Shown piece by piece: positions 49,195 through 56,480 of a stretch of DNA of 64,000 bases (within the stretch, counting starts at the first letter, position 1; each line of letters begins with the position of its first letter). The stretch covers positions 29,551 through 93,550 of IMG/VR virus record IMGVR_UViG_3300021963_000069; one strand, 5' to 3'. The notes below the pieces were generated by a model, which ran no database searches, was not told the DNA's origin, and was given only the letters and a program-made list of their open reading frames with translations. The DNA is from a virus. Position numbers and translations under genes: made by a program.

Positions 49195-50394
49195 TTATTG
49201 ATCCTTTAAGTCTTGAATTCTTTTTTGTATTGATGCCGAACGACTGGTTGATGTGCGAATCAGTGCATCGGAAGCATTTTGCACCAGTTTTTGCTTCTTT
49301 CTTGCAGATTTAAGAATTGCTTCTTTTTCTTGCTTTACTTTAGGTCTATACTTACCAAATGGTTTTTTCTTCAAATCTTTCATTCGTCCACTCTGAACTT
49401 GAATATCTCTTACAAGTTCACCAACTCTATTTTTGACTCTTTCTTCTTTTTCTGGTGTCAGATCCTTATACTCTTCATCAAGAATCTCATTTACCCAGTT
49501 GTCGCTGATACTCTCTGCCATAACTTCGGCACCATCAAGACTATCGGCATAACCTTCACTAAACAGATAATCCGCTACTAGATCAAACTGATTTTTAATG
49601 ATATCTGAAAGTTCACTTCTTTTTATTGTTCTACTTGCCGATCTTGTTGGTGATGGTTCTCTGCCTCTTGATTCTGGTTGTGGTTCTGGTTGTGGTTCTG
49701 GTTCATCTCCTGCCAGTCTTGCTGTAATTCTTTTTAGTGCTTTCTGATCTTCTGGACGAAGACTACTCCCAGGGGTTCTTTTTAGTTGTCTTTTTTGTCT
49801 CTCTTGTTCCTTATTAAATCTTCTAATTTTTGCCGCAGACCAAGGTTTTTGAGCTCTGATTTCATTTAGTTCCTCAAACTCATCGTCACTCATTGCTTCT
49901 AAGATACAACCAGCAGAATCATAATCAACCGCAAATCCTTCAGAAATAAGAGTATCAAGAATGTATTCTATATCTTCTCTTTTAAATTTGCGAATATTGT
50001 TTCGTCCCTCTTCTCGTTCAGTTGTTCTTTTTCTAGCCTGTTGAGCATTACTCATCAATTTAGAACCAGTCTTCATTTTTTTTAATAGTGTCCCTATTTT
50101 TACTCTTGGGGGTTTACTATAATCAGGATTTTTTAATTCATCTTGTGCAATATCTGCTTGATTTGAATAATCCTTTAGTTTAATCATTTGACTATTTAAA
50201 AACCCAGTCACTCTTGCTTTTTTAGTCTTAGAGAGCGGTCTAAAGTTTCTTTCTTTCCACGAATCGTCTTCAATGAGGTCTTGAAACTCATCGTCACTCA
50301 AAGACTCTACTAATTCTTCTGCTTCCTCATAAGAATCGGCATAACCCTCAAAGTATAAAAACTGAAGTATTTGGTGATATTCGTAAGAAGACAT
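49195..50394 (-). CDS. EGYAD-repeat protein with three modules (399 aa)
   Basis: Modules at about residues 8-38 (QFLYFEGYADSYEEAE, ESLSDDEFQDLI), 140-175 (TLISEGFAVDYDSAG, LEAMSDDEFEEL) and 270-305 (YLFSEGYADSLDGAE, AESISDNWVNEIL) are separated by basic linkers rich in Arg/Lys. A short PEPQPEPQPES repeat lies near residue 235. Its N-terminus is close to that of the 246-residue paralogue. A late promoter (50422-50429) precedes it. Internal or structural virion protein inferred. Confidence 0.75.
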   Translation of the reverse strand: MSSYEYHQILQFLYFEGYADSYEEAEELVESLSDDEFQDLIEDDSWKERNFRPLSKTKKARVTGFLNSQMIKLKDYSNQADIAQDELKNPDYSKPPRVKIGTLLKKMKTGSKLMSNAQQARKRTTEREEGRNNIRKFKREDIEYILDTLISEGFAVDYDSAGCILEAMSDDEFEELNEIRAQKPWSAAKIRRFNKEQERQKRQLKRTPGSSLRPEDQKALKRITARLAGDEPEPQPEPQPESRGREPSPTRSASRTIKRSELSDIIKNQFDLVADYLFSEGYADSLDGAEVMAESISDNWVNEILDEEYKDLTPEKEERVKNRVGELVRDIQVQSGRMKDLKKKPFGKYRPKVKQEKEAILKSARKKQKLVQNASDALIRTSTSRSASIQKRIQDLKDQ

Positions 50395-50421
50395 TTGGTA
50401 TAAAGAAACTCTACTTCTCTT

Positions 50422-50429
50422 TATTTATC
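50422..50429 (-). promoter_or_regulatory. Late-promoter variant GATAAATA
   Basis: GATAAATA on the minus strand, 27 bp upstream of the ATG at 50394. Confidence 0.5.
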
Positions 50430-50452
50430 AAATATCTTCACAGTTAGAATAC

Positions 50453-50989
50453 TTATGGATTTTGGAACGTCTTTATATATCTAATGGTCTTCATATAAGA
50501 GATCTCACTATTCTTAACGACTAATAACTCAGATTTAACTTCACGCCAGGTATAATTTCTATCTTTGTTTAAGTGAAAATTAAAACCATTAAATCCCCAA
50601 TCAAAAACACCAAGACACGCTATTAGTGGATGTTGATCGTAAAGAAGTCCTGGTGTCTTCGCAAAATATCTAAAGGTGAAGTATTTTCCGGGAATTGGCG
50701 GAGAGTTTGTGTCCTTAAAAACATCCAGAATCACATTCATTATGCTTTCTGGTCTTTTTGATGTTTTTTCGAGTCTTTGTTTAAGAATATCAATTCTTGT
50801 TAGATTTGCTGTTGCTTTTTGATAATCTCTGTCGTCCTTAAGAAGTTTTATTAATTCATCTTTCGTTAGACTTTCATAGTTACTAGTAGATCCCTGTCCT
50901 GATTTGGTTGTGTAATAAACTGTATATCTTTTCGCAAGAGATACTAATTCATTTTTACTTAAAGCATCAAGAAGGGATGGTGGTATCAT
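50453..50989 (-). CDS. Cyanophage structural-type protein with SAP-like start (178 aa)
   Basis: Residues 5-50 (LDALSKNELVSLAKRY, LTKDELIKLLKDD) look like two SAP/LEM-type helices. The second half, with PGKYFTFRYFAKTPGLLYDQ, HPLIACLGVFDWGFNGFNFH and TWREVKSELL, is a conserved cyanomyovirus and podovirus virion protein pattern. I recall its homologues annotated as DNA-end-protector-like or unknown. It overlaps the upstream gene by 4 bp (ATGA). Confidence 0.75.
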   Translation of the reverse strand: MIPPSLLDALSKNELVSLAKRYTVYYTTKSGQGSTSNYESLTKDELIKLLKDDRDYQKATANLTRIDILKQRLEKTSKRPESIMNVILDVFKDTNSPPIPGKYFTFRYFAKTPGLLYDQHPLIACLGVFDWGFNGFNFHLNKDRNYTWREVKSELLVVKNSEISYMKTIRYIKTFQNP

Positions 50990-51222
50990 TTCTTCTTTAG
51001 ATATTTTTTAACTGCCTTTCCGCCAATTCCACCCTGATCGTCCAGCAATTTGATTATTTTCTTTGGTTTTCCAATTGGTTTTGTTGGTCCAGTAGGAGGC
51101 GCCAAAGTATATTCCTTGTTTCCGTCCTCATCTTCTCTATATGTTCCGGGAACTGCATTTGGAGGAAGTGTTGGTTTCTTCTTACCTTCAATAAGAGTAA
51201 GGAATTGATTAAAACTAATCAT
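50986..51222 (-). CDS. Small basic protein with capsid-targeting-like N-terminus (78 aa)
   Basis: MISFNQFLTLIEGKKKPTLP starts with the pattern seen in the internal-head-type proteins and an L-I-E-G site at residues 10-13. The rest is Pro/Lys/Gly-rich and ends KKIIKLLDDQGGIGGKAVKK. A late-promoter variant at 51233-51240 lies just upstream. Confidence 0.7.
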   Translation of the reverse strand: MISFNQFLTLIEGKKKPTLPPNAVPGTYREDEDGNKEYTLAPPTGPTKPIGKPKKIIKLLDDQGGIGGKAVKKYLKKK

Positions 51223-51232
51223 TTTTTTAAGA

Positions 51233-51240
51233 TATTTATG
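51233..51240 (-). promoter_or_regulatory. Late-promoter variant CATAAATA
   Basis: CATAAATA on the minus strand, 10 bp upstream of the ATG at 51222, overlapping the stop region of the 72-residue gene. Confidence 0.5.
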
Positions 51241-51243
51241 AGT

Positions 51244-51462
51244 TTATTTGATATGATCCTTAAGACTATAAAAGTATTCCAGCCTAGCGATGTCTTCCTG
51301 TAGTCTAACTCCCTTGGTATAACGGACAAAGTGCCTCTCAAGAGTGAGTTCCTCTTCTGAAAAGGGAATATCATTCTCTCTCTTGAACCTGATGTTCTGT
51401 GCGAATTGTGTAATGTGATTTACAGGTAAATTAAGAAACTCCTCGTAAGACATTTGAGACAA
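51244..51462 (-). CDS. Small hypothetical protein (72 aa)
   Basis: It begins MSQMSYEEFLNLPVNHITQF and has a charged helical middle (RFKRENDIPFSEEELTLERH). YEEFLNLP loosely resembles the targeting-like N-termini next door but lacks the L-x-E site. Function unknown. Confidence 0.65.
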   Translation of the reverse strand: MSQMSYEEFLNLPVNHITQFAQNIRFKRENDIPFSEEELTLERHFVRYTKGVRLQEDIARLEYFYSLKDHIK

Positions 51463-51485
51463 TAGGTGTTGTTCTTCCCTACTAT

Positions 51486-51920
51486 TTAATCATAATCAAG
51501 TTTTGTATAAAGAAACTCCTGATCGCTAGTACTCCAATGAATTTCTTTAATTGTGGGGCAGTTGGTTCTTATATAAAGATAACATATAGGGCAACAAAAA
51601 CTATTTCTTAATTCTTTACCACTATGACCTCCCACTCTACAAATGACTAGTTTGTGCCCGGATTTTCTTGCCCTAATAATACAATTTAATTCGGCATGAA
51701 GAAATGTCTTGAGTGCCAGCTTGGGATCCTTATACTTTTTAGATGCCATCACAGCGGCATAAAATTGTCTTGTATGTGTAATCTCATAAGAATTAGTACC
51801 GGTAGAAATAATCCGGTTTCTCTTATTCAAAAGAATTGCGGACATTCTTTGACGAGCATTAGATGCCATCGCAACAGATATGGCATGATCCGTGATTTCT
51901 TTCTTGAGAGGCGAAATCAT
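51486..51920 (-). CDS. Cytidine/deoxycytidylate deaminase-like protein
   Basis: The zinc-binding motif is present: HAE at residues 75-77 (KTFLHAELNCIIRA) and Cys110/Cys113 in SFCCPICYLYI. Spacing (33 residues) fits the cytidine/dCMP deaminase superfamily. At 144 residues it is near the size of small CDAs. It may supply dUMP for phage DNA synthesis, but RNA or free-nucleotide substrates cannot be distinguished. ATGA overlap with the downstream gene. Confidence 0.78.
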   Translation of the reverse strand: MISPLKKEITDHAISVAMASNARQRMSAILLNKRNRIISTGTNSYEITHTRQFYAAVMASKKYKDPKLALKTFLHAELNCIIRARKSGHKLVICRVGGHSGKELRNSFCCPICYLYIRTNCPTIKEIHWSTSDQEFLYTKLDYD

Positions 51921-52144
51921 TTTCTTCTCATCATATAAGTGTAATAGGGGTCTCTACCAGAAAGATTATAAGGATCAAAGTTTGGTTGTGTCATTTTATA
52001 TTCATCTTCCATTTGATAATAACCCGTGTTTAACTCTTCCCAGAAGGCAAGATAGTCTATGCGGTCATTATAATTAACAAAGCGAAAGTCAATACAATTT
52101 CTCCAAGACCAATAGGCATTCTCAACCCATTCTGTGAATATCAT
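51917..52144 (-). CDS. Hypothetical aromatic-rich protein (75 aa)
   Basis: I chose the ATG at 52144 (MIFTEWVENAYWSWRNCIDF); the longer frame to 52225 lies within the upstream gene. It is rich in Tyr/Trp/Asp (FNYNDRIDYLAF-type) and ends DPYYTYMMRRK. It overlaps the upstream gene by 23 bp. Confidence 0.65.
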   Translation of the reverse strand: MIFTEWVENAYWSWRNCIDFRFVNYNDRIDYLAFWEELNTGYYQMEDEYKMTQPNFDPYNLSGRDPYYTYMMRRK

Positions 52145-52406
52145 CCAATTCTTTTTCATCAAAGATACTCTCCACATAACCATCAAAATCAAGAGCAAAA
52201 TCAGGGTCAATACGAGGACTACCATCCTGTTCTATAAAGGTATAATTATACACATAGTCCTGAAGAGCGAGGAAAATCTTGGCAGTCCGTTGTTTGTCGT
52301 GCGAAGTAACACTAAAATGAGGATGTGCTACAATATTTTCAATCGTAGTGAAAAGATCTTCCATCTTCATAGTGTATGACTTTTGATTTGGGTCAAGTTT
52401 AAGCAT
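52122..52406 (-). CDS. Hypothetical protein (94 aa)
   Basis: It begins MLKLDPNQKSYTMKMEDLFT and contains NIVAHPHFSVTSHDKQRTAK and a C-terminal DFDGYVESIFDEKELDDIHR. A second ATG at residue 15 is possible. TATAAT at 52428-52433 lies 21 bp upstream. Function unknown. Confidence 0.7.
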   Translation of the reverse strand: MLKLDPNQKSYTMKMEDLFTTIENIVAHPHFSVTSHDKQRTAKIFLALQDYVYNYTFIEQDGSPRIDPDFALDFDGYVESIFDEKELDDIHRMG

Positions 52407-52427
52407 CAGGTTTGTCTTGTGTATAAG

Positions 52428-52433
52428 AGTATT
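52428..52433 (-). promoter_or_regulatory. -10 box TATAAT
   Basis: TATAAT on the minus strand before the ATG at 52406. A dyad-like GTGACA (52468) lies 34 bp away, slightly beyond the usual spacing. Confidence 0.5.
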
Positions 52434-52486
52434 ATACCAGATTTTTGAGAATTATGGTGTGTTCCTTGTGACAGTTGTGAAAGTGG

Positions 52487-53128
52487 TTAGAGACCGTAAC
52501 GGGATTTTGTTGCGAGGTAGTTCTGTTGGATTTCTGCTGCGGTGAGTGCTCTGTTGTATGCCTGAATAATAGAACAATTTCCTTTCCAAGAACCAGATGC
52601 TGTTTCTCTATTCAACCAAGTTGGTGCTTCTATCGGTACGGAATATACACTTCCGGTTCCAACAAGTACTCCATTTACATAGTATGATGGTGAAGAAGAA
52701 CCAGAAGGTTTGGAAAGAACAACATACACCCACTGGTTTCTATACACTGGTGTAGTTGTAAAATCATTAGCATCAAATTCTATTCTACCGCTGGTATTCC
52801 ACCATATCATAGGTCTTTGAGTTCTAGTATCAATAAAGTTTTTATAAGTTGATGTTGTTTCTGTGGAATATACCCAACCGGCATAGGTTACTGCCTGTCC
52901 TGCCGGTGTGGCAAATGTAGTACTTACATACTGATTAGTTCCGTCAAAAACCAAAGAACCACCATTAGCACTACTGAAAGTTGGTGTGTTAAAAAGAGTT
53001 CCAGTATTCCCATTACCACTCAAATCAGTCCAGGTGGTTCCACTACCGGGATAAGACTTTCTGTTCCCTGCGTCCAGACAAAGAACTAATCCATTAGTAA
53101 CTATTTTACTATTGTAAGCAACTCCCAT
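52487..53128 (-). CDS. LamG-domain virion protein, copy 1 (213 aa)
   Basis: The N-terminus (IVTNGLVLCLDAGNRKSYPG, TWTDLSGNGNTGTL) and the 100-200 region (AVTYAGWVYS, QWVYVVLSKPSGSSSPSYYV, NGVLVGTG, NRALTAAEIQQNY) form a concanavalin-like LamG_3 fold. Such proteins decorate heads or tail fibres in marine phages. It is paralogous to the next gene. A late-promoter variant lies at 53157-53164. Confidence 0.82.
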   Translation of the reverse strand: MGVAYNSKIVTNGLVLCLDAGNRKSYPGSGTTWTDLSGNGNTGTLFNTPTFSSANGGSLVFDGTNQYVSTTFATPAGQAVTYAGWVYSTETTSTYKNFIDTRTQRPMIWWNTSGRIEFDANDFTTTPVYRNQWVYVVLSKPSGSSSPSYYVNGVLVGTGSVYSVPIEAPTWLNRETASGSWKGNCSIIQAYNRALTAAEIQQNYLATKSRYGL

Positions 53129-53156
53129 ATTCTTTCAGTTTCTCTTTGTTTTTGTT

Positions 53157-53164
53157 ATTTATTA
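53157..53164 (-). promoter_or_regulatory. Late-promoter variant AATAAATA
   Basis: AATAAATA on the minus strand, 28 bp upstream of the ATG at 53128, overlapping the stop of copy 2. Confidence 0.5.
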
Positions 53165-53821
53165 GATATAGCGCGATTTAAGAGCATTATAGTTCTGTCT
53201 GACTTCTGCTGCGGTGAGTGCTCTGTTGTATATGGAGACTTGGGAGATGTTTCCGTTCCAATACTCCCCGCCATTAGTTTGTCTTCCAATTTGAGCACTA
53301 CTTGCAACAGTATTCCAACCTTTTACTGTAGGTCCGGAAACTAATACTCCATTAATATACATAGAAGCATTTGTACCATCATAAACTCCTGCCATATTAA
53401 ACCAAGTATTTAATGGAACACCAGATGCGGTTATATCATTAGCATATCCACCAAATAAATATGTTGAATTATTAATTCCCAAAAATCTTGCTACATTTGT
53501 GGATGCTGATCCATAAGAAACTATAAAATCAAAACTTCCTGATATTGTATTAGTTCTCGCCCACGCCGACAAAGTTCCCGCAGAACTTCCAAACGGAAAT
53601 CCAGTTGATCCCATTGGTACATAATCATCAGTACCATCAAAGGTCAAAGAACCAAAATTAGTTCCAGAATATCCAACTCCACCCTCAAGAGTTCCATTAT
53701 TCCCATTACCACTTCTATCAAACCAATTGAGACCGGTGCGAGGATATGACCATGGACTTGCTGCGTCCAAATGAAGAACTAATCCATTTCTTACTATCTG
53801 TGCTCCGTGAACTAATGCCAT
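53162..53821 (-). CDS. LamG-domain virion protein, copy 2 (219 aa)
   Basis: Same fold and motifs as copy 1: IVRNGLVLHLDAASPWSYPR, WFDRSGNGNNGTLEGG, SLTFDGTDDYVPMG, MYINGVLVSG and NRALTAAEVRQNYNALKSRY. The two share the last 25 residues closely but diverge in the middle, as expected for receptor- or glycan-binding variants. A late-promoter variant lies at 53847-53854. Confidence 0.82.
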   Translation of the reverse strand: MALVHGAQIVRNGLVLHLDAASPWSYPRTGLNWFDRSGNGNNGTLEGGVGYSGTNFGSLTFDGTDDYVPMGSTGFPFGSSAGTLSAWARTNTISGSFDFIVSYGSASTNVARFLGINNSTYLFGGYANDITASGVPLNTWFNMAGVYDGTNASMYINGVLVSGPTVKGWNTVASSAQIGRQTNGGEYWNGNISQVSIYNRALTAAEVRQNYNALKSRYI

Positions 53822-53846
53822 TTATTTTATAAGTTCTCTGTGTTCT

Positions 53847-53854
53847 TATTTATT
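53847..53854 (-). promoter_or_regulatory. Late-promoter variant AATAAATA
   Basis: AATAAATA on the minus strand, 25 bp upstream of the ATG at 53821. Confidence 0.5.
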
Positions 53855-54056
53855 CGGGTGTTTCATCACTCCACCAATACAATAGTTTATCACCTTTCGC
53901 AGAAATATTTAAGTGGAAGATGCGATTATCTTTAGTATAACAACCAATCCAGAGTGATTTTTCATTCATCTGCTCCAAATGAAACATCTTCACATCCTCC
54001 AACACAATCTCATCAGGATTTCGTGTTTCCTCAAGTGGAAAGTCGTTTCTATTCAT
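53850..54056 (-). CDS. Small acidic protein (68 aa)
   Basis: It begins MNRNDFPLEETRNPDEIVLE and ends GDKLLYWWSDETPE. Acidic, beta-type, with no family. A strong sigma70-type promoter (54077-54105) precedes it. Confidence 0.68.
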   Translation of the reverse strand: MNRNDFPLEETRNPDEIVLEDVKMFHLEQMNEKSLWIGCYTKDNRIFHLNISAKGDKLLYWWSDETPE

Positions 54057-54076
54057 AATGACTTGTAATTTTCATT

Positions 54077-54105
54077 ATTATACTATCAAGACCCAGTTTC
54101 GTCAA
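54077..54105 (-). promoter_or_regulatory. Sigma70-type promoter TTGACG-N17-TATAAT
   Basis: On the minus strand TTGACG (54100-54105), a 17-bp spacer and TATAAT (54077-54082), 20 bp before the ATG at 54056. One of the best host-type promoters of the window. Confidence 0.65.
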
Positions 54106-54114
54106 GAGGTTTTT

Positions 54115-54837
54115 TTATTCTTCCTTTTTCCATCCTATTCTTCCCCTTTCCCATCCATCGCCAGGATGTTCTCTACTTCTTTTTTCTATTTGTCCGTCAT
54201 TCCACCATTTTAATCCTTTTCTTACCTCGCTCATTTTTTTTCGTGATTCTTCAGTGTGGTTAAAACCTAAACTATATTTGTTTCCTTTCATTATTTCACT
54301 TTGTTTTTTTCTGGTTTCTTCCGTGTGTGATTTACCATAAAATGGATTATTTTCTCCTTTCCTTGCTTCACTTATTTTTCTTCTGGTTTCTTCTGGGCGA
54401 GATTTACCATAACAATGATGGTTTTCTCCTTTATTGGCTTCACTTATTTTTTCTCTGTTTTGTTTTGTGTGTGATTTACCATAAAATGGATTATCTTCTC
54501 CATTATATTTACCTTTCCTTGCTTCACTCATTTTTCTTCTGGTTTCTTCACTTGGAACCCACCCAGAAGGACCATCACCACCATCACTTCTATTATGAAG
54601 AATACCAGTACCTAAATCTTTTCTACCAAATACAGCAACCATATATTCTTCGTGCTTGAATGCTTCTTCTTCGGTAAGATTTTGTTTGAGGAAGATTGCT
54701 CTTGATTTATCTTTTGGTTTGTTACAAGGTTTTCCACTATTATCATTAATTCTATTTCCACTCCCTTTTCCAATATAATAAGGAGTTCTATCTTCCCGCA
54801 AATATGCGTAAGTATAAAATCTGTTAGGATTTACCAT
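54115..54837 (-). CDS. GIY-YIG-like endonuclease with NUMOD3 repeat array (240 aa)
   Basis: The N-terminus has the GIY-YIG-type core (FYTYAYLREDRTPYYIGKGS, GNRI). From about residue 95 there are five NUMOD3 repeats, each with a core such as RRKMSEARKGKYNGEDNPFY or HTEETRKKQSEIMKGN. The tail KWWNDGQIEKRSREHPGDGW is typical of phage GIY-YIG homing enzymes. A terminator (54888-54906) and a late promoter (54863-54870) lie directly upstream. Confidence 0.85.
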   Translation of the reverse strand: MVNPNRFYTYAYLREDRTPYYIGKGSGNRINDNSGKPCNKPKDKSRAIFLKQNLTEEEAFKHEEYMVAVFGRKDLGTGILHNRSDGGDGPSGWVPSEETRRKMSEARKGKYNGEDNPFYGKSHTKQNREKISEANKGENHHCYGKSRPEETRRKISEARKGENNPFYGKSHTEETRKKQSEIMKGNKYSLGFNHTEESRKKMSEVRKGLKWWNDGQIEKRSREHPGDGWERGRIGWKKEE

Positions 54838-54862
54838 TTCTATTCTACTTGGACGGCATTAC

Positions 54863-54870
54863 TATTTATA
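54863..54870 (-). promoter_or_regulatory. T4-type late promoter TATAAATA
   Basis: TATAAATA on the minus strand, 25 bp upstream of the GIY-YIG-like gene. Confidence 0.6.
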
Positions 54871-54887
54871 AGAGTTTATAATAGAAA

Positions 54888-54906
54888 AGGTGCCCCAAGA
54901 GCACCT
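54888..54906 (-). terminator. Rho-independent terminator
   Basis: AGGTGC / GCACCT stem with a 7-nt loop followed on the minus strand by TTTTCTATTATA. A near-identical hairpin sits upstream of the second GIY-YIG-like gene (58665-58680). Confidence 0.7.
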
Positions 54907-54951
54907 AATCTTATCTGTAGAGATTGCCGTCCAAACAGACACTCTTATTTA

Positions 54952-55173
54952 TTATACTTCACCACCGAACAAAGAAAAAAGAAAGTACCATACTACGCCC
55001 AAAAGACCCAAAAGAGATGGAATAAACACCATCCAACCAAAGATGATTGGATGTGTCGCAAGAAGATAAACGACGAGTATAATCAATAATACTGCGAAAG
55101 GTAATGTGAGTGTTGCTTTAATTTGAGGAGAAATCATTTTAGTTTCTTTATGTTGTTGATTATCTATTTTCAT
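54952..55173 (-). CDS. Two-helix membrane protein (73 aa)
   Basis: Two membrane segments lie at about residues 20-40 (ATLTLPFAVLLIILVVYLLA) and 46-68. The N-terminus is hydrophilic with a second Met at residue 13 (55137) as an alternative start. It starts 4 bp after the upstream stop. Small size and two helices would fit a holin-like or spanin-like role, but nothing specific shows this. Confidence 0.7.
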   Translation of the reverse strand: MKIDNQQHKETKMISPQIKATLTLPFAVLLIILVVYLLATHPIIFGWMVFIPSLLGLLGVVWYFLFSLFGGEV

Positions 55174-55177
55174 TTAT

Positions 55178-55390
55178 TCACCACTTTCCTAACCTCAATT
55201 TGCGTTCAGGTGAAAGATAAGGATTGTATGGGTCATCATACGGAAAAATGTATTCACAACACCAACCCCACGATAATGCCTCCCAGAAGTCATCATCACC
55301 ATAACAATCCATAATATAACTGATATTACGGAAACCTTCCACAAACCATTCCAACTTACTCATACCATAATAGGTGTCTCGGTCAGTCAT
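55178..55390 (-). CDS. Small aromatic-rich protein (70 aa)
   Basis: It begins MTDRDTYYGMSKLEWFVEGF and has GDDDFWEALSWGWCCEYIFP with three Trp and two Cys. ATGA overlap with the 48-residue gene upstream. Function unknown. Confidence 0.68.
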   Translation of the reverse strand: MTDRDTYYGMSKLEWFVEGFRNISYIMDCYGDDDFWEALSWGWCCEYIFPYDDPYNPYLSPERKLRLGKW

Positions 55391-55533
55391 TTAAGTTCCT
55401 CAAGTAGAGAGACGGCAGTAAGCAAATCTTTACCGTGTTGTAGGTATTCTGTGTCTATCATTTCGTTATTCTGCGCCCAATACAGAAACTGTTGAATGAG
55501 ATACTCTGCTGTTTCTTTTTGTTGTTCGGTCAT
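55387..55533 (-). CDS. Tiny protein (48 aa)
   Basis: It reads MTEQQKETAEYLIQQFLYWA, then QNNEMIDTEYLQHGKDLLTA and VSLLEELK. Helical, acidic. It overlaps both neighbours by 4 bp (ATGA), inside a five-gene chain 55969-54952. Confidence 0.65.
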   Translation of the reverse strand: MTEQQKETAEYLIQQFLYWAQNNEMIDTEYLQHGKDLLTAVSLLEELK

Positions 55534-55748
55534 TTTAGTGCCTCAATTTTATCAGCAAGTTCATAAAGTTTGTAAGCATCTAAAATCATATCTTCACCTT
55601 CACTTGTATTGTAGTATTGGAGTTCATTTGCTATTTCTCTAATTGCGGTTGATAAACCTTGTCTTACATCCTCACTATCTTTTATACCATTATCAATCAA
55701 TTCACCCTTGAATGCCTCCCAGATTTTTTGTGCTGTGTTAGTAGTCAT
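55530..55748 (-). CDS. Small helical protein (72 aa)
   Basis: It begins MTTNTAQKIWEAFKGELIDN and ends KLYELADKIEALK. Helical, charged, with a C-terminal 'YELADKIEAL' that recurs in other small proteins of this chain. Unknown function. Confidence 0.66.
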   Translation of the reverse strand: MTTNTAQKIWEAFKGELIDNGIKDSEDVRQGLSTAIREIANELQYYNTSEGEDMILDAYKLYELADKIEALK

Positions 55749-55969
55749 TCTTCTTTCCTCATAGGATACTCAAATTCTACACCAATCCGTTCCAAAAGTG
55801 TGCGGGCAAAGGTAATCTCACCATAATCAACACCATCGTCAAAAATCATTTCTGGTGGGTGGTCTGGAAAATCTGCGTGATAATACTCATCACTATCATA
55901 GCAGGTTTTTGCCTCTGCGTATTCTTTGAGAACCTTGAGGAGAAGTGTAAGTTTTTCTGTATCAGTCAT
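55745..55969 (-). CDS. Small acidic protein (74 aa)
   Basis: It begins MTDTEKLTLLLKVLKEYAEA and has an acidic middle (YDSDEYYHADFPDHPPEMIF). First gene of the chain; the -10 TATAAT of cassette 55992-56049 lies 22 bp upstream. Function unknown. Confidence 0.66.
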   Translation of the reverse strand: MTDTEKLTLLLKVLKEYAEAKTCYDSDEYYHADFPDHPPEMIFDDGVDYGEITFARTLLERIGVEFEYPMRKEE

Positions 55970-55991
55970 CAGTTTGGTTGCTTATGAGTGT

Positions 55992-56049
55992 ATTATAGGG
56001 CATCTGGAGGGTCTTGTGGGCGCCCTTGTGCGAGTTTGAGAAGTGTCCT
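55992..56049 (-). promoter_or_regulatory. Intergenic cassette: dyad and -10 TATAAT
   Basis: GTGCGA-N10-TGTCCT-type dyad (56028-56049) touching the stop at 56049; TATAAT at 55992-55997, 30 bp away. The leader GCAACCAAACTG has no Shine-Dalgarno sequence. Confidence 0.6.
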
Positions 56050-56399
56050 CAAGTCCAAGTTCTTACACTTGCCTTTGGATGTTCTTTACAAGCATCCAAC
56101 ACCTCTTCCACAAAAGGAACAAAGTGTTTGTAAGTTCCCCAACCGTTAGAAGCATCAAACTGCTTATAATGCTCTGGATGAGATTTGAGTTTTAGAAGTC
56201 CTGCCTCAAGATGTGGAATAAGTTTATCAGCAGTTGGATTTTCATAAAGGTCATCAGGATGCCACAGACACTTATAGATGCCTGCTTCTTCTGCCATCGT
56301 ATTCAGGTTGTGAGTGATGTTTCCAGAATACAACTCAACCTTATGAGGTTCTTTTCCGCCCGTATCCAGTTCCATTTCAAGGTAGAAATCAAGAGACAT
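56049..56399 (-). CDS. Conserved phage protein (116 aa)
   Basis: It begins MSLDFYLEMELDTGGKEPHK, followed by VELYSGNITHNLNTMAEEAG, IYKCLWHPDDLYENPTADKL and KQFDASNGWGTYKHFVPFVE. This combination (SLDFYL, NITHNL..MA.eAg.Y.cLW.P, NGWGTY) is a widespread family in phages of many hosts, always of unknown function. Own cassette upstream. Confidence 0.78.
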   Translation of the reverse strand: MSLDFYLEMELDTGGKEPHKVELYSGNITHNLNTMAEEAGIYKCLWHPDDLYENPTADKLIPHLEAGLLKLKSHPEHYKQFDASNGWGTYKHFVPFVEEVLDACKEHPKASVRTWT

Positions 56400-56422
56400 A
56401 ATGTGTTTGTATGTATGAGTGT

Positions 56423-56480
56423 ATTATAGGGCATCTGTAGGGTCTTGTGGGCGCTCTTGTGCCAGTTCAGGGAGTGACCC
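56423..56480 (-). promoter_or_regulatory. Intergenic cassette: dyad and -10 TATAAT
   Basis: GTGCCA-N10-TGACCC (56459-56480) over the stop at 56467; TATAAT at 56423-56428, 30 bp away. Confidence 0.58.

Noticed and set aside
54327-54659. Plus-strand 110-residue His/Leu-rich frame
   Set aside because: It is the antisense of the NUMOD3 repeats of the 54115-54837 gene.
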